Positions 44,829 to 57,785 are shown, counted from the stretch's first letter. The stretch: 64,000 bases of DNA from Phlebotomus papatasi (GCF_024763615.1 NC_077223.1:2046001-2110000); one strand, 5' to 3'. The notes: generated by a model not told the origin, from the sequence alone. Numbers and translations are program-made.

Positions 44829-45129
44829 GTTTCCTCCATATTTCTTTGAAGACAAACCTCTTGCTCCACTAGAGGGCACTGTGTTTCTTTCCGTAAGTGG
44901 CGCTGGCAACTGTTCCTAATTTTCGTTCTTAAACTTTTAAGCCAAACGTTTACTCACAGTAAATTATAGACAATTGAGTTTATAAAAGAATCACAGCTGG
45001 TCGATGTAACTGCTTGAAATATCGTCCACTTTCACTGATATATCGGACAATGCGAGGAATTGAATAAAATTATGGAATTATCTCTGAATATTACTTAATG
45101 AATAGAGTTGTTCTTTCAAATATTTATAT

Positions 45130-45453
45130 TACAGTAGAGTCTCTCAAATCTGAATCTCTCAAATTCGAACGCCGTTTGGATTCAAAATGTCAATTGTGAG
45201 GTTATATTAGAAAGTTCGTGAATGAAAATCATATTTATGTGCTTCTTCCTGAATGTTTACATACATTATGGTCGTGTAAAATGAAAAGGAAGTATGTTAC
45301 CACTAAGACTTGCGAGAAAGTACGGGAATTTGATTCAAAGTACAATTTAATCTCACACAAATTTCGTTAGTTTTGAAAAAATCGTTCGAATTTGAGAGGT
45401 GAGAAATGTCAAAAATACCCCCCGAGCGTTCGAATTTAGGAGACTCTACTGTA
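45130..45453. mobile_element. Family D MITE, copy 2
   Basis: It starts TACAGTAGAGTCTCTCAAAT and ends GGAGACTCTACTGTA, with TA borders. It matches 26648-26980 over nearly its whole length in the same orientation, including GGAAGTATGTTACCACTAAG. The near identity suggests recent spread. Confidence 0.8.
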
Positions 45454-47341
45454 TATTAAAACAAAGTCTGTTTAATTTTTGAATATACATTTTTCCCATT
45501 ATTCGAATTAAATTTTTTTACTGAAACTTTATTGAGAAAAAAAGATCTAAAAAAAATAAAACAATTTAGTATTGTTTTATATGTTGTTGAGCTGAGAGAA
45601 AGCATAAGTAATTTTTCTATAATGCTTTTGAATAATATAGATAAATATTCATTGGCTTAATAAATTAGTGGCTATACAAAGAAAAAACATATTTTGCAAA
45701 ATTGTTGGTAAATGTTCTAGGGATTCTAGCCGATATTAGTCGCTCAGAGCTTCTAAACTGAAACGCCTCGGAAACTATATATATATAACTATATATATAA
45801 CTGAAACTATATATTCTTAAATTTAGAGTCAAAATTTTTCTTTGTGTAATCCCTTATAGATTTTTTTTTAAACCGTTTGTTAGTAATATTCAAGATTCTG
45901 TTCTCCTAACGATCTTTTTAAATGACAAAGTCAAAATTGCAGTATAAAACTGTCCCATCCTCTTTTATAGTTGCAAGGTATCATAGATAGTTCATCAGTT
46001 AATCAGATTCTATGTGACTTAAAATATTTCCTGTTCAGTTAATTAAACTATTAACTCAGTATCATACCCCTTTTATCCCGAAGTACCTGTACCGAAGTTT
46101 CACTCAGAAAACTTCTCAGAATGTTTTACCTCTCTGAGGATTAATTGGGGTGCATCTCAACTGGGAGAGAAGAATCTTACATTTACTCATGAAATTTGCA
46201 TAACATTTGCATAATTTTAAGTACTCAATTATTTTCGATAAAACTTGCAGGTTTGTTTGAGATTTTTGGGGAAAAAACGAAGGGATTGGATGGTACTATC
46301 CTCTTGAAGATGGATGAAAATTGCAAAGAAGGATAATTTGATGTTGTCAGGGATGAGACAAGAGAGAATCCCATGGCTTCAACATGAGTTTCCTTCGTAC
46401 AAGACAAACACGAATGAATGAAATTCCCATCATCCCAGGACGAAGAGTGGCAGAGTTGAATAGTAAATGAAGTCACGTCCCTACAATAAGCTAACAATCG
46501 ATGTTTTAACTCATACCATGGCAAAATTCTAGAGAGCAAGCGAAGGCTTTTCCGCGAAGACGGGAAAAAGCTCTAGTAGAACATGTCATGGAAGCATCTG
46601 GGCCATATATAATGATTTTTCGTGAGTTTGATCATAAATAAGCGATATGTTTTATTTTCAACTTTTTTGTTGTGGCGTTGTTTGGTCATATTTTAAAGTT
46701 TGCCGATGGCTTTTTGGGAAGTTCCAGCACCAAAAGTTAAATTGCAAAAAAGAGACACTATATTCATAACTTTTTTTTGGGGGATAGAAAAACTTATACC
46801 TTTCCACCTTCACCTTAAAACTGTTCCAAAGAGGGGTAAAGTTCTATCTTGAAAAGCTCTCTCTAAAGTTTATGTTGGTGCGGTACGCATGAGATACTTT
46901 TGTCTACCTTTGCTGTTTGTATTTTCACAATAAGGATACAGCAGATGAAGTTATTTCTCTTAAACTCACCCCCCATGGCCTTATCAAAAGATCCCTGATT
47001 TTCTGGTTTTGGACTGAGAAACAAAATAGAAGTTCACAAGGGGAAAACATGTGTATTGCAAGAGCCCTAATGGAAAATATAATGATTTCACCTTAACGCG
47101 ATATTTGAGACTTTCCTCTTTGTTTATGCGACATTTTACATCTCATAAAAGGGGAGGAAATAAACCAACATTATAAATCTTGTAAATTTTAATTGCAACC
47201 TCTTTGTCACAATATGTTTTTCACGAGGATGATCCTAATTGGAATTTGATAGTTTTATTGTGTTGAAATCTAAGATGATGCGTTCCAAAAGATATTAGAC
47301 CCTTTTCACATATTAATAAATTAAAAGCCAAAAGGGGACAC
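45454..47341. other. Unassigned sequence
   Basis: No exon is supported. A 104-codon minus frame at 46225-46539 lacks motifs and convincing splice sites. A TATATA run is at about 45777-45810. A tiny possible minus-strand exon bounded by AG and GTGAGT near 46973-47020 is too short to judge. Confidence 0.35.
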
Positions 47342-48410
47342 TGAGAGAAGGTTGAGTGTTACCAGGACACGAAATGAGTGTTGTCACAACTAAAATCCTA
47401 CACTCGAATCAACCAACCCTCATATGAGGCTTGGTATTACGCTTGAGGCTTCTTCCAACACTCATGAATGAGAAATTCAAGCCTCATCGAGTGTGAGAAC
47501 TTTCCAGTGGCTTCCAATTAGTGTTGCTCTTTCACTCACTCAGAATTGTCAAATTTCATACAGAATATTAATTCACAGTGCAATTATTTTGCGAAGTGGT
47601 GATGGTTTTCGCGTGTTTTTCAATAATTTACAATAGTGGAAATTGGGAGGAAAAGCTCCTCCGGTAGAGAGTTGTGTTGTGGTTCGGAAAAAGACAGTGC
47701 CGACAGAATTAAGTTGAAAATTAAGTAGTATTTTTAATGAATTTACACAAATTATATTTTTGGAAAAATGAGTTTTGTGGTTCAGAGGACTTGCTTAAGT
47801 CTCTGGAGTGCTTTGTGATAAATATTTTGTCTCAAAAAGACCTCAATAGTGAAATGTTTGAAAGATTTGTTTGCGATATTGCATCCTAGTAAAAAAGTTT
47901 TTAACATGTCGGATGTTTCACTTAACAATAGTCGGACGGCTAAAATTCTTGGAAAAGTGTGTCTTGAATTCAATAAAAATCGACAAAATTTGGTAAGAAA
48001 TTATATTATAATAGCAAATGAAAAGTATTTATTGTAAAAAATGTGTGTACGATGGTAGTTCCATTAAAATTATTAAGTGCAATTGACTTATTTATTGAGT
48101 GTTCGAGTACGTCGATTTTGTATCTATACGGCAGATGAGTGTTCAACCTCACGAGTGTTCATGGAACACTCGATATACACTTATTTTTAGCGTTGGCGTT
48201 AGTCTCATCATAGAAATATGAGGCTTGTACCAACACTCAAATGCCCGAGTGTGATGGAAGTTTACCCAAGCCTTAGTGCGGTTTGTTACGACACTCATTT
48301 AAAAAAAAATGACCATTGATTTAACACTCAATGTAGGGAATATGTGTATTATCAAATCTCATTTCGCGCGGAGTTTTCCCAACACTCATTTCAACACTTA
48401 TTTATTTGAA
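47342..48410 (+). mobile_element. DNA element with many ACACTC subterminal repeats and a possible first exon
   Basis: Both flanks of a 500-bp core are packed with ACACTCA / TGAGTGT words on either strand, roughly 20 in all, at 47345-47535 and 48095-48400. Longer inverted matches link the sides (CCTCATATGAGGCTTGGTAT versus ATATGAGGCTTGTACCAACA). In the core, a plus frame reads MSDVSLNNSRTAKILGKVCL then EFNKNRQNL (47906-47990) and meets a donor-like GTAAGA, as a transposase first exon might. No catalytic domain is present. The superfamily is unknown, and exact ends and target duplication were not found. Confidence 0.5.
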
Positions 48411-48511
48411 GACCTTCTCTCAGTGGACAAATACCTTTTCAAGTGCAAATCATTCAATTATAAAAAGGAATTTTTAAAGGTTTCTTTAGAAAATTTTTGG
48501 TTAGATTTATG

Positions 48512-48744
48512 TAGGGTCAAATGAACACCTCTTCGACAAGGAACCCCTATTGACACTTTTGTTACAATGTTGAAAATTATTTAATGTATCTAACAAAATG
48601 TAAGTAATATGGCGTTTTTTCATGAATTTACGTTTCTCAATAAGGATAAGTGTTTAAATTTCGTATTCCAAATGGTATAGAGTAGGGTGTCAATAAGTCC
48701 TTACACGAGTTCTTAAATTGTCAATAGGTGTTCCTTTTATCCTA
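48512..48744. mobile_element. Family G MITE, copy 2
   Basis: It starts TAGGGTCAAATGAACACCTC and ends AATAGGTGTTCCTTTTATCCTA, with TA borders and the same length (233 bp) as 35064-35296. It abuts the ACACTC element on its left and the satellite on its right. Confidence 0.7.
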
Positions 48745-48754
48745 CAAATTTTGG

Positions 48755-49715
48755 ACAGTTCTAAACAGTTCTGGACTATTTTCAACCGGTCAAGAATCGG
48801 TAATGATTCGATAAATAGATTTTTCTAACTCGAAATTCACTATGACCTATAATCTGTTTTGTACAGGTTTTTAATTGAGTTAGGAACTGATTCGAAACGG
48901 TCCCGATCGGTTGCAAAAACAGCTTCAACCGGTTACGAACTGATATTGTATCGGTAAACTCAATTTTACTCGAAATTGACTTCTTCGTCCTATACGTTGT
49001 TTTTAATAGATTTTGAGTTGCTTTAAAAACCGGTTTTAAACAGTTTTGAAAAGTTTTGGGTCGGTTATGAACCGATAATGAATCGGTAAATTGATATTTT
49101 TAACTAAAAATTTACTTTGAACTATACACTGGTAAAAATAAAAGGATCAAATTGATACAAATTTGATCCTTTTGCGAAGGATGGATCAAATTAACGTGTT
49201 CTATTATGATAAATATGCATTCAACGTTTGAAATTTGATCCATCCTTTGCAAAAGGATCAAATTTGGATCAATTTGATCCTTTTATTTTTACCAGTGTAT
49301 TCTGTTTTGTGCGGTTTGTTAATTGATTTAAGAATGTTTCCAAACGGTCCTGAACGCTTATAAAACAATTTCAACCGGTTATCGATATTGCATCGATAAA
49401 AGGATTTGTTTTACTCGACATTCACTTCTCCTGCCGATACTTTGTTTTCAAGAGATTTTGAGTTGCTTTATGAATCGGTTTTAAACGGTTCTGAACAGTT
49501 TTGAGCCAATTTTAACTGGGTATGAACAAGAAATGAATCAGTAACTTGATATTTTATAATCAACATTTTCTTTGTCCTATCTTCTGATTTGCACAGATTT
49601 TTAATTTATTTATAAATCGGTTCTTAACGGTTCTGAACAGCTGTGGGCTGGCTTGAATCGGTTTCGAACTGGCAATAAATCAGAAAATCAATGTTGATAT
49701 TCATATGACCTTCAA
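48755..49715. repeat. Degenerate satellite, 135-147 bp units, about five copies
   Basis: Units run through AACCGGTTATGAACCGATAA then TGAATCGGTAAATTGAT, CTCGAAATTCACTT, GTCCTATACTCTGTTTT and TTTTAATTGATTTA. The CCTATA-like anchor occurs near 48844, 48989, 49121, 49430 and 49577, giving steps of 132-147 bp once the inserted MITE is subtracted. It is rich in AACCGGTT palindromes. Confidence 0.65.
49127..49297. mobile_element. 171-bp near-perfect foldback MITE inside the satellite
   Basis: CACTGGTAAAAATAAAAGGA at the left is the exact inverse of TCCTTTTATTTTTACCAGTG at the right. The arms extend about 75 bp each through ATCAAATTTGATCCTTTTGC. TA flanks both sides (49125-49126 and 49298-49299). 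The near-perfect arms suggest recent insertion or ongoing correction. Confidence 0.85.
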
Positions 49716-52645
49716 GAATGAGACTAATACAGTTTTTTCTGGTTTGTTAAGGATTTCAAGACCTTTCAAATTAATCCTTTCTTGTCCCAATTGGTTGAAA
49801 GAAATCTGATGAATTATCCAAGACAATTTTCAGAAAAAGGACATTCTAGCAAACGATAAGATTTAACGACTGTGGATAGTAATATGTGTGGAAATCGGAA
49901 AAGCAGTCAAAAAATTATAGCAACTTTTAGCTAGCGACACGTTTCGATTTATTTAAAATTTTCTTCAGGCTCTATAAAGGAAAAATAGAAAATTTTTTTG
50001 AACAGATTGAATGAGAGAAAAAAATAAAAAATAAAATATATAAAAATAAAAATTGATCTCAGGAAAAAAGGAAACTAAAAAAACTCTAAAAACTACAACT
50101 CACACTAGCAGTATGTCACCCAAGTCAAAAGGTTGAAGTTTTTTTTAGCATCGTTAAGGACAATTCTAGCACTTCGCATTCGTAAAATGCGTCTTTGCTT
50201 TTTCGCAAATCTGCCGAAATTGTTAGATAATCTATGGCTTCCTGCTCTAATTAGAAGAGCCAAAGTGTCTCGAATTAAAGCGAAATGCGGAATAAACTTG
50301 AGCTTCCGAAGAGGAAAGTGTCTCAGATTATGGGAAAATGGTGTGTTGTATGAGATAATTGGTATTGATCATGGCTAAATTTCTATCTATCCTCCAGATA
50401 ATTACCAAATTGAATAAACAATAAAATTTTACTAAAATTTTTGTTCAATTAAAATGGAATGTCCATTGGACTTAAGAACCCCAAGGGAATTTTTATCAAT
50501 TAGGGAAACTGGGAAATATTTCGAATAGAAACATCAGTGTTCTAAATTTGAAATAATATGCTTTTAATTTGTTTACTTAGTCAAAAGATAATTTGACTTA
50601 TTGAAACTGCGCGACGCTTAATGGCCTCTTCATAAAATTATTTAAAAAAAGTCTTTTTAAAGAAAATTTCCTCTATCCTTGTAGGCAGAAACGTCAGAAT
50701 TTAAAAAAAGGCAATTTTTGACGAAAATTGCTTCTAGTTATGTAGACAGAATAAGGGCCAAGTAACACGTTTTTTTGCCGACTGCCGCCTCAGCATCTTG
50801 TTATATCGTCTGCCTTGTTTGAAATATCGTACAGTATGTTTTTGCTCTTCTGAAACCCTTCTAAGGATTTCCCACAGAATTTTCCTCTTTGAAACGAAAC
50901 TTTTTTTTTAATTTCTTAGGAATTCTTTGACATAAAAATTGAAATAAATTTGTAGAATTATTAAAAAAAAAGAATAATTGGACGAATTTAGGAACATAAC
51001 CCTACTATTAATGAACCTCTGACAAATTATCCATTTTTACAACAAAACCGAAGTTAACCTGAAAAAAATTACACTATACCCACAAAATCATTCACTCTTT
51101 AGAAAAATAAAGGGGTGGCAAAGGTGGCAAAGCGTCTCAGGCTTTGCGAAGTGTTTGAACTCGTGACTTACAGTAGACTCTCGTTAATTCGGCTCTTTTA
51201 AGATCGGACTACTATTTAATTCGGGCGGCAGTTAAATTCGAAGAATGTTTATTAGCATTTTTTAAGTTTAATAATAAGATTTTGATTATTATTAAAAGTT
51301 ATAGGTACACTAATTTCAGGGTATGTACGTACATTTCTACCTAGAGCCTTGTTGTTTCACAATATATACCTTAATGTGCATTTCAAATTCGAAATAATAT
51401 ATTCGGAATCGTGATAAAATTTACATAGTGAAGCATTTAAATTTTCGCTGGAAAGTTATGTCAATTAAAATAATATTCACTATTTGACAAAATCCTATAA
51501 TACTCCATAAGCCATCTGTCCAACAAAATGCAGAATGCTTAATAGCACATTAACAATCGTTTAGTCAAAGCTTATATAATTTGTTAGTTCAACTCACATT
51601 GGAGTAACTTAACACTGTAAGTGCATATTTAGTCTGTGGCTGTTGGAATAATTTTCAAATGCAAATAATATTTCCATATTCAGCCACATATTGCAGTTGA
51701 TGTGCACTAATATTCCCCAGGAATTAATAATAATATCCCAAATTCATTGCAGTGGATAATGATGTCTTGCCTTGGGATTATATCCAACATTTCAGCAACA
51801 TAATGAGATACAATGAAGAAAGAGGGATTAAATATCCAAGACAAACCTCCCTCGATATATCTCAATTAGGATGTTTTGCAGAAGGGAATGACGGGAGTGA
51901 AGGAGGGAGATGAGTGAGTGTATGAGATTGACCATTCAGGTATCAGACATTGGATCCGGAGACTTTATTAGAGGACAACATTTTGGCAATATATGTTTCA
52001 ATTTCAACGAGAATTTGGATGGATTTTTTCCCCATTTTGTAATTTAAATTCCAGTAGGATTTTCCATGAACTCACGTTTCACAAAGGGTCAACAGTACTT
52101 GATTAATACGGCATAATATTTCATAGGTCTATGCGTTCACCCCTAATCTCCTTCTGCAAATTATAGAGAACATGGAATCACACAACATGGCTCAGGATTA
52201 AGTGACCGACCTTCTGTATCTGCTTGTCCACAATTTCATAAGGGTGCTAATATGATTAGAGGAGAGCATCAGGATGGAGAATCCTGAAAGGCAAATGAAT
52301 AGGTCTAAGAAGCTCTTGAACATGTCCATTCAATGAAATCATTTTGATTCCTTAATCACATTTTGTAATTGATGATTAGACTGAGATTGTAAGAAGATGT
52401 ACGACGAGGAGAATATTTATCAGGTAAATCTATTCACTTGTAGAGCTCTATAATAACTAGAAAAGGTAATGGAAGATTTGAAGATTATAAGAAATACCTT
52501 TCTGTGCTTCAAACCGAAATTTGATTGTCTAAAACTGTCTCGGATACAAAGTAAATAGCAATTAATTCGCACAAAATGTCGTGATGTTCGAAAACTGAAT
52601 TTCGAAAGTTCAAATAAAATTTATAGGTGATCACATGAACACTAA
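49716..52645. other. Unassigned sequence with repeat fragments
   Basis: A plus frame at 50133-50378 is rich in Arg/Leu and lies in a partly palindromic repeat shared with 41855-41935; it is not taken as a gene. A foldback element related to 39218-39368 lies at 50636-50760. Bases 51118-51170 match 1395-1450. A partial family C MITE starts at 51171 (TACAGTAGACTCTCGTTAAT). Bases 51600-52600 show nothing. Confidence 0.35.
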
Positions 52646-52648
52646 ACC

Positions 52649-52876
52649 TACCAAGACTCGGTCAAATTGACGGGTTTAAAATTAACACATATTTGAACGG
52701 TACAATGTCACTATAAAACTTTATGAATTTCTTAAAATATGCATGTAATATATTTTTCAGTGTTTAAATTTTAATTTTTTGCTCTTTTCCAAGACAAACT
52801 TGTTGAGTATCCTATCCTACCGCGGTTCTGATTTGACCGAAAAACGACCAAAAAAGGTCAGTAAGTTTAGTGTTAA
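52649..52876. mobile_element. piggyBac-like MITE, copy 2, uninterrupted
   Basis: It starts GAACACTAAACCTACCAAGA and ends AAGTTTAGTGTTAA. It is inverted relative to 34939-35411, sharing GTATCCTATCCTACCGCGGT / ACCGCGGTATGGTAGGATAC and GGGTTTAAAATTAACACATA. The right border is TTAA and the left has decayed to TGAA. Confidence 0.6.
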
Positions 52877-53335
52877 AAAGTGTTGTGGGGAAATATAACA
52901 GAATGGAATAGTAAACGAAAATGACCAATGAAAAGCCCACGTAAGTTCGACTACAGAAGGCAGCAAAAGAAAAAGAAGGTTCATTAAAATCGGTTAAAAA
53001 CATTCGAGATAGTGTTCGATCCATTTGGATAGGAACTCATCGTTAGAAAGGTTTCGATCACAGATGCAATATACTAAAATTCCTTCAAAAACTCTTCAGA
53101 AACAACGAAAATGAAGTTCGGTTAATACATTTTTGATTATTATAGCTCAGGTCAATGAATATCGAGAGAAGAGTGCGACCGTTGGAAAGGTCTCGACACC
53201 AGCTTGAATATACAAAAATTTAAAGAAAAAGTATCATCTAATTTTTGAAATATTCGACATCGAAATTTCGAGAATCGATTTTTCAATTAATCAGATCTTC
53301 GATTAAATCGGATGAAGTTGGTGTCTAAAAAGGGT

Positions 53336-53679
53336 TACAGTAGACTCTCGCTAATTCGGCTCTTTTAATATCGGGCTACTTTTTAATTCGGGCAGCAGTT
53401 AAATTTGAAAAAAAGTTTGTTGACATTTTTCAAGTTTGATTGTGATTATCAAATGAAGCAAATATCCTCAAATTTGCTATGGTTTGTTTTAGTTTTGATG
53501 TGATTTTACATTATTAAGGAATTTCATGAAATTTACAATATATTTGAGTATGTAAACTTAATATATGCTAGCAAATGAATAAAAAATCGTTGCATTTCAA
53601 AAAATTTGTCGCCCGAATTTCTCTCCAATTCGGATGACATTTTGGTCCCAAATGCCCAAATTTGAGAGAATCTACTGTA
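53336..53679. mobile_element. Family C MITE, copy 2
   Basis: TACAGTAGACTCTCGCTAAT at the left and TTGAGAGAATCTACTGTA at the right; 344 bp; TA borders; inverse of 19257-19600, with the shared words TTCGGGCAGCAGTTAAATTT and AAAAAATTTGTCGCCCGAAT. Confidence 0.75.
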
Positions 53680-55616
53680 TTTAATTTGCCAAATTAAATT
53701 TAACGAGAGCATTCCAAATCACTAATTGTTTTTTTTTTAATTCTAACAATTCACTCATTAAGTTCATTCATTTCATTTATTTGTCATCTCTCTCGTCATA
53801 GGTAATAATGATTAATATAAGATGTGTAAGTACAAAACAAGATTTAAGAAATTAGAATCGGACATATGGACATTTCAAAATTCAATTTTTGACCCCTTAA
53901 GGCTCGCGTCAGGGTGCTTAAGTTCCTTTTTTAATCAAAAACTTTTAGGCTCTATCGATTAATGCCATAGGGGCTGACTTATGTTCGAAAATGTCGGAAG
54001 CGGGGATGGGGCACTACTTCTAGTGCCCTATCAACATTTAACCTTTGCCGAAAACCGCTTGTCGATATCTCTCTGTTCTCTCTCCAGAAGTTCTTATACA
54101 TCGGACGGGATGGACGGGACGAAGGTTTACGAAAATCGATTTTTAGTACATATGATATTCTGACGAGGTCGAATTTCACCAAGGACCACAAAAGTTGAGA
54201 TTGCAAAGAATCTCAGCTAAAACAGATATGTATAGAATTTCCATTCTATAAGACCTCTTATCTTAAGAGACAAAAGACGGTTGGATTTTGAATATGCATG
54301 GAGGGAGAGAGAAAGAGGAAAAAGTGGTGAATGAGATCAACTGGAAAGAAAGTAGGGGAAGAGCGGGAACTTGTCAGGGCGTTACGTAAGACTTGATTTG
54401 ACAAAGAGACGTGAGGAGAGAAAAGTTATTAGTTTATTTGTGAATTATAATTAAAATAGTAAATTAAAAATACAGAAAAACGACAGTGACGTAGAGTTAA
54501 ACTGTGTTCAGTCTAATAGTGGAGAAGTTGGTGTAAATAAATAATTGGTGAAGGTGATAATTGTGTTTTTCTGCTGTGGTGCATTTGAAGAAGGGCATTT
54601 GGCGGTCATCGAGGAAACGTCTTCTGGAAAATCCAGCCGCCTACGTTCCGGATCACTGTTAAAGACATTTAGTAAAGGAATATATATTTCCAGGTAAACT
54701 GGGCAGGAAGAAGAGGGTATTAAATATCACAGAATCCTATCACAGAGAAATTATTGTTTACCACAGGTACGTGAATATCACAAACGGTAGAAGGAAGCCC
54801 AAGAAACACACAGTCCCTGACAGATTTATAACACCACAATATATTTATAGGTAATTCTCCACAGATACATTTTGTCACCCGAGACAATTCGAAATTCGAA
54901 TGAGAAGTACTTCGCCCATTACACGGACGGAGCATAATGGTGCTATTTCAATGAAAAATGAACATGTATTTTTAGTACTTCACTGTTCTCGAGTGCTTCA
55001 ACATAATCAACTTTTCTTTGTGTTGATTTCTGTCAAGACTGTTTGGTGGTTTTGGCGACGATTGCGTAAAACAGTCGAGACAGGAACCAATACAAAGAAT
55101 AGTCGATAATGCAGAAGCACTTGAGAACAGTGTGCTAAAAACATGTTCATTTTTTCAGTTGAATATCACCATAACAACGTTTCCGAAAAATCCAAAAATG
55201 TTCGAATATTTTTCGAACATTTTAATTTAATATTTGTTTAAATTATTGACTGTGCGATTGTGTTCCTTAATAAATGTGACTCATCGTACCCTTATTTCAA
55301 AAACTATGTGAAAGTGTCCAGTTCTTAAAATATGTTGCCTGTAATTATATTTATTGGGATAATTCAGTTATTATGAAGCTTGGGATTGTACGAAGCATGT
55401 GCACTTTCCCCTAAATAGTTAAAAATACTTTACATATTATCTAATGTGACAGAATTTTTTTTTCAAATTCTTATTAACCACCTTTTCTTTTAGACTTAAA
55501 TTTATGTTAATAAAACATTTTTCCCACTAATTAACAACGTTTCAAAGCAAGATAGACTATATCTCAGATTTTTAATTTCAGCCTAGACACACTTGGGAGA
55601 TTATAACAGACAGAAA
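53680..55616. other. Unassigned sequence, possible degraded element
   Basis: Bases 54354-55420 may be one element: AGTAGGGGAAGAGCGGGAAC at the left and GTGCACTTTCCCCTAA at the right resemble the ends of families B and E but pair poorly. The minus frame at 54720-54935 and plus frame at 54900-55109 have no motif I can name. Palindromic CATGTTTTTAGCACACTG / AACATGTATTTTTAGTACTT words flank 54960-55150. Confidence 0.35.
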
Positions 55617-55866
55617 CACTGAGAGAAATCCGAAAAAGTTAAAATAACATTCCGGAAATGTTAATTTTTCCCTGCAGTATTGATCCGAAATCGGTGTAAA
55701 TATTATGCTTTTTAGGTGTATTAGGGGTTAAAGTTACCCTTTTCATGTTAATTTTACCCTCAAAAAGGTGTAAAATTAACATTAAAAAATGTTGATATAT
55801 TTTTACACCTAAAAAGTGTTAAAATTATGAGGAAAAAGTTAATCGCACCCTCTTTTTTTCTCAGTG
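55617..55866. mobile_element. CACTGAGA-type foldback MITE, copy 1 (family J)
   Basis: It starts CACTGAGAGAAATCCGAAAA then AGTTAAAATAACATTCCGG and ends CTCTTTTTTTCTCAGTG. It is built of self-complementary GTTAATTTTACC / GGGTAAAATTAAC words. The inverse copy is at 57786-58066. Confidence 0.7.
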
Positions 55867-57256
55867 AAGGACTTTTTATTTTAGGAACCAACCGTTAAGG
55901 GGGATTTCCGAATTCTCAGCAATGCATAATACAGTGAGTTGCATTTCGAACTACCGCACTTTAAACGAGCTTTTGGCATCTAAGATGATACTTCGTCATA
56001 AATTCCTTTTTCACATTTAGTAAAAATATTCAACGATTTTTTTTAGATCTTATAGTTTTTTTTTGAGCACCTCAAAGCTCTTTGTCGAACACCTATTTTT
56101 AGGGTTTGGTGTAAAAACTTTCACTTTTTCTGAAAACGTCAATAAGAAAGACATTTGCACCAGAGGTGAAAAGTCGATTGAAAATCCTAGCTCACAATTG
56201 TTGGTGACCAAATAGAAGAAAAGCTTCTGCAAGTGACATTTCAATTTTCTCAAGAGATTCCCGACTATGAAGATGGTGACAAGATAATCTTCTTTGAATT
56301 GGGGTTGACTGGGGGCAAATGGGTGTCTATTAGAATTTATACAAAATGCGCCCATGATTGGATAAAAGATATTTAACATAGTTAATAATTCTACAAAAGT
56401 TTTTGATTAATCATTCTGATACGTACAAAATCCCTAATTAATTAAACTACGTTAAAATTACAAGTAAATTCTCTAGGGAAGGTGCTTTTTGAGCTTTTGC
56501 ATGATGTGGAATTCACTGAGGAATAGTTCTGAAGCTTTGGGTGGTAGGATTAAGGAGAATTCATTCCATTTTTCGCGTCAGTTTGAAATGGCATCGTATG
56601 AAGTGTTTGTGTCTGTAATTTGGGGATTTGCACATGTTAGTCGAAAGTGTCTGTTCTTTTTGTGAAATGCTGAGACAACGTCAACATATCGTACTAGAAG
56701 TGCACTTGCAAAACTTCCACACAATGCCACAATAAATCACATGAAGAATTTTTCCACCAAATGTGTGCCTTCCCTATATAACTTCAATGGAAAAGCATTA
56801 GAATGGGTGAGAAAATATGTGGATTTGCAATCGAAATATCTCACATTGAGCAAAAATTGGGGAAAGGTGCAGAAAAGCTCCTGGTGAGAAGTTTGGTGGA
56901 CTCTTCAACGGGGGAAAACTTGAAAGCGACTTTCCATACAAAAGTATTTATACCGTAAATCAGAATTGTCGTCCAAAATGTCGCACATGCATTTGTATTT
57001 CATTTTAGTGTACGAAACAGGATAAAGATTTAGCATTGTGAATTGCTTTCAATACACTTTTCGAGAGCAAGAGGAGAGCTAAAATATTGGGGATGACTTG
57101 CTGGGGAGAAGTATCAGAGAATATGTAAGAGATAGAAGTGAAAATCTGATCGAAAACATCACAAAAGGTACATCGATGTAACCTGAAAAAGCAACGAAGC
57201 GGAAGAGAAGAAAAGCAAGAAAAAGTTTTCCATCCAAGTATTATTTGTTAAAACTA
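55867..57256. other. Unassigned sequence
   Basis: No exon or element border was recognised. The 109-codon minus frame at 56050-56379 has no motif or good splice context. Confidence 0.35.
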
Positions 57257-57416
57257 CCCAGTGAGCACAATTAGCTGAAAAAAGACAGCGTTTTCAGTAT
57301 ATTTTTGCTGAGTTGATCAGCAAAAATATGCTGACCGGTCAGCAGTTCTCTAACAAAAAGTGCTAACCAAATAATGGAAATGGCACTGCCTTGATGAGCA
57401 TTTGGTGCTCGCTGGG
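57257..57416. mobile_element. CCCAGCGAGCAC-type MITE, copy 2
   Basis: It starts CCCAGTGAGCACAATTAGCT and ends CATTTGGTGCTCGCTGGG, flanked by TA on both sides. It is inverse to the copy at 18015-18241, with CTGACCGGTCAGCAG at its centre. Confidence 0.65.
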
Positions 57417-57457
57417 TATATTGAACATTAGTGTTTAGGTGGAATAGTTTAGGCCAG

Positions 57458-57690
57458 TACCCAAAGAACACCAAATGTACCAAAAGCTAATCGATTTCAA
57501 TTCAGCTGAAAACATTTTGTATTTTCAGCTGACTTTTCTGCTAACCTTAAAACGACACTCGCGAAGCAGTGTCATTTCCAGATATTTGGTTAGCACTTTT
57601 TGTTCTAGAACTGCTGACCGGTCAGCATATTTTTGCTGATCGATTTAGCAAAGCTGAAAACACTGCTCTTTTCCGCTAACTGTTCTCGAT
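57458..57690. mobile_element. CCCAGCGAGCAC-type MITE, copy 3 (diverged)
   Basis: It has ACCCAAAGAACACCAAATGT at the left, AATTCAGCTGAAAACATTTT and TTGGTTAGCACTTTTTGTTC inside, and CCGCTAACTGTTCTCGATTGG at the right. It is orientated as the 18015 copy, opposite to its neighbour 40 bp away. Confidence 0.6.
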
Positions 57691-57785
57691 TGGTAATTTC
57701 AGTATTTAAATTTGAAAGTAGTCGTTCTTTTCATAGTTGAATCCATTATCTCATAGTCATCTGACTTCTCCGAGCTTAATTAGAA

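Noticed and set aside
46225..46539. Minus-strand frame of 104 codons as an N-terminal tincar exon
   Set aside because: No transmembrane pattern, no good acceptor/donor pair in the needed phase, and no recalled similarity.
46973..47020. Small minus-strand block between TTTGTTTCTCAG and GTGAGT as a tincar micro-exon
   Set aside because: Only about 45 nt, and it is open in more than one frame; the signals alone are too common to support it.
54720..55109. Overlapping frames as a retroelement protease or envelope
   Set aside because: No catalytic or zinc motif could be identified, so no family can be claimed.
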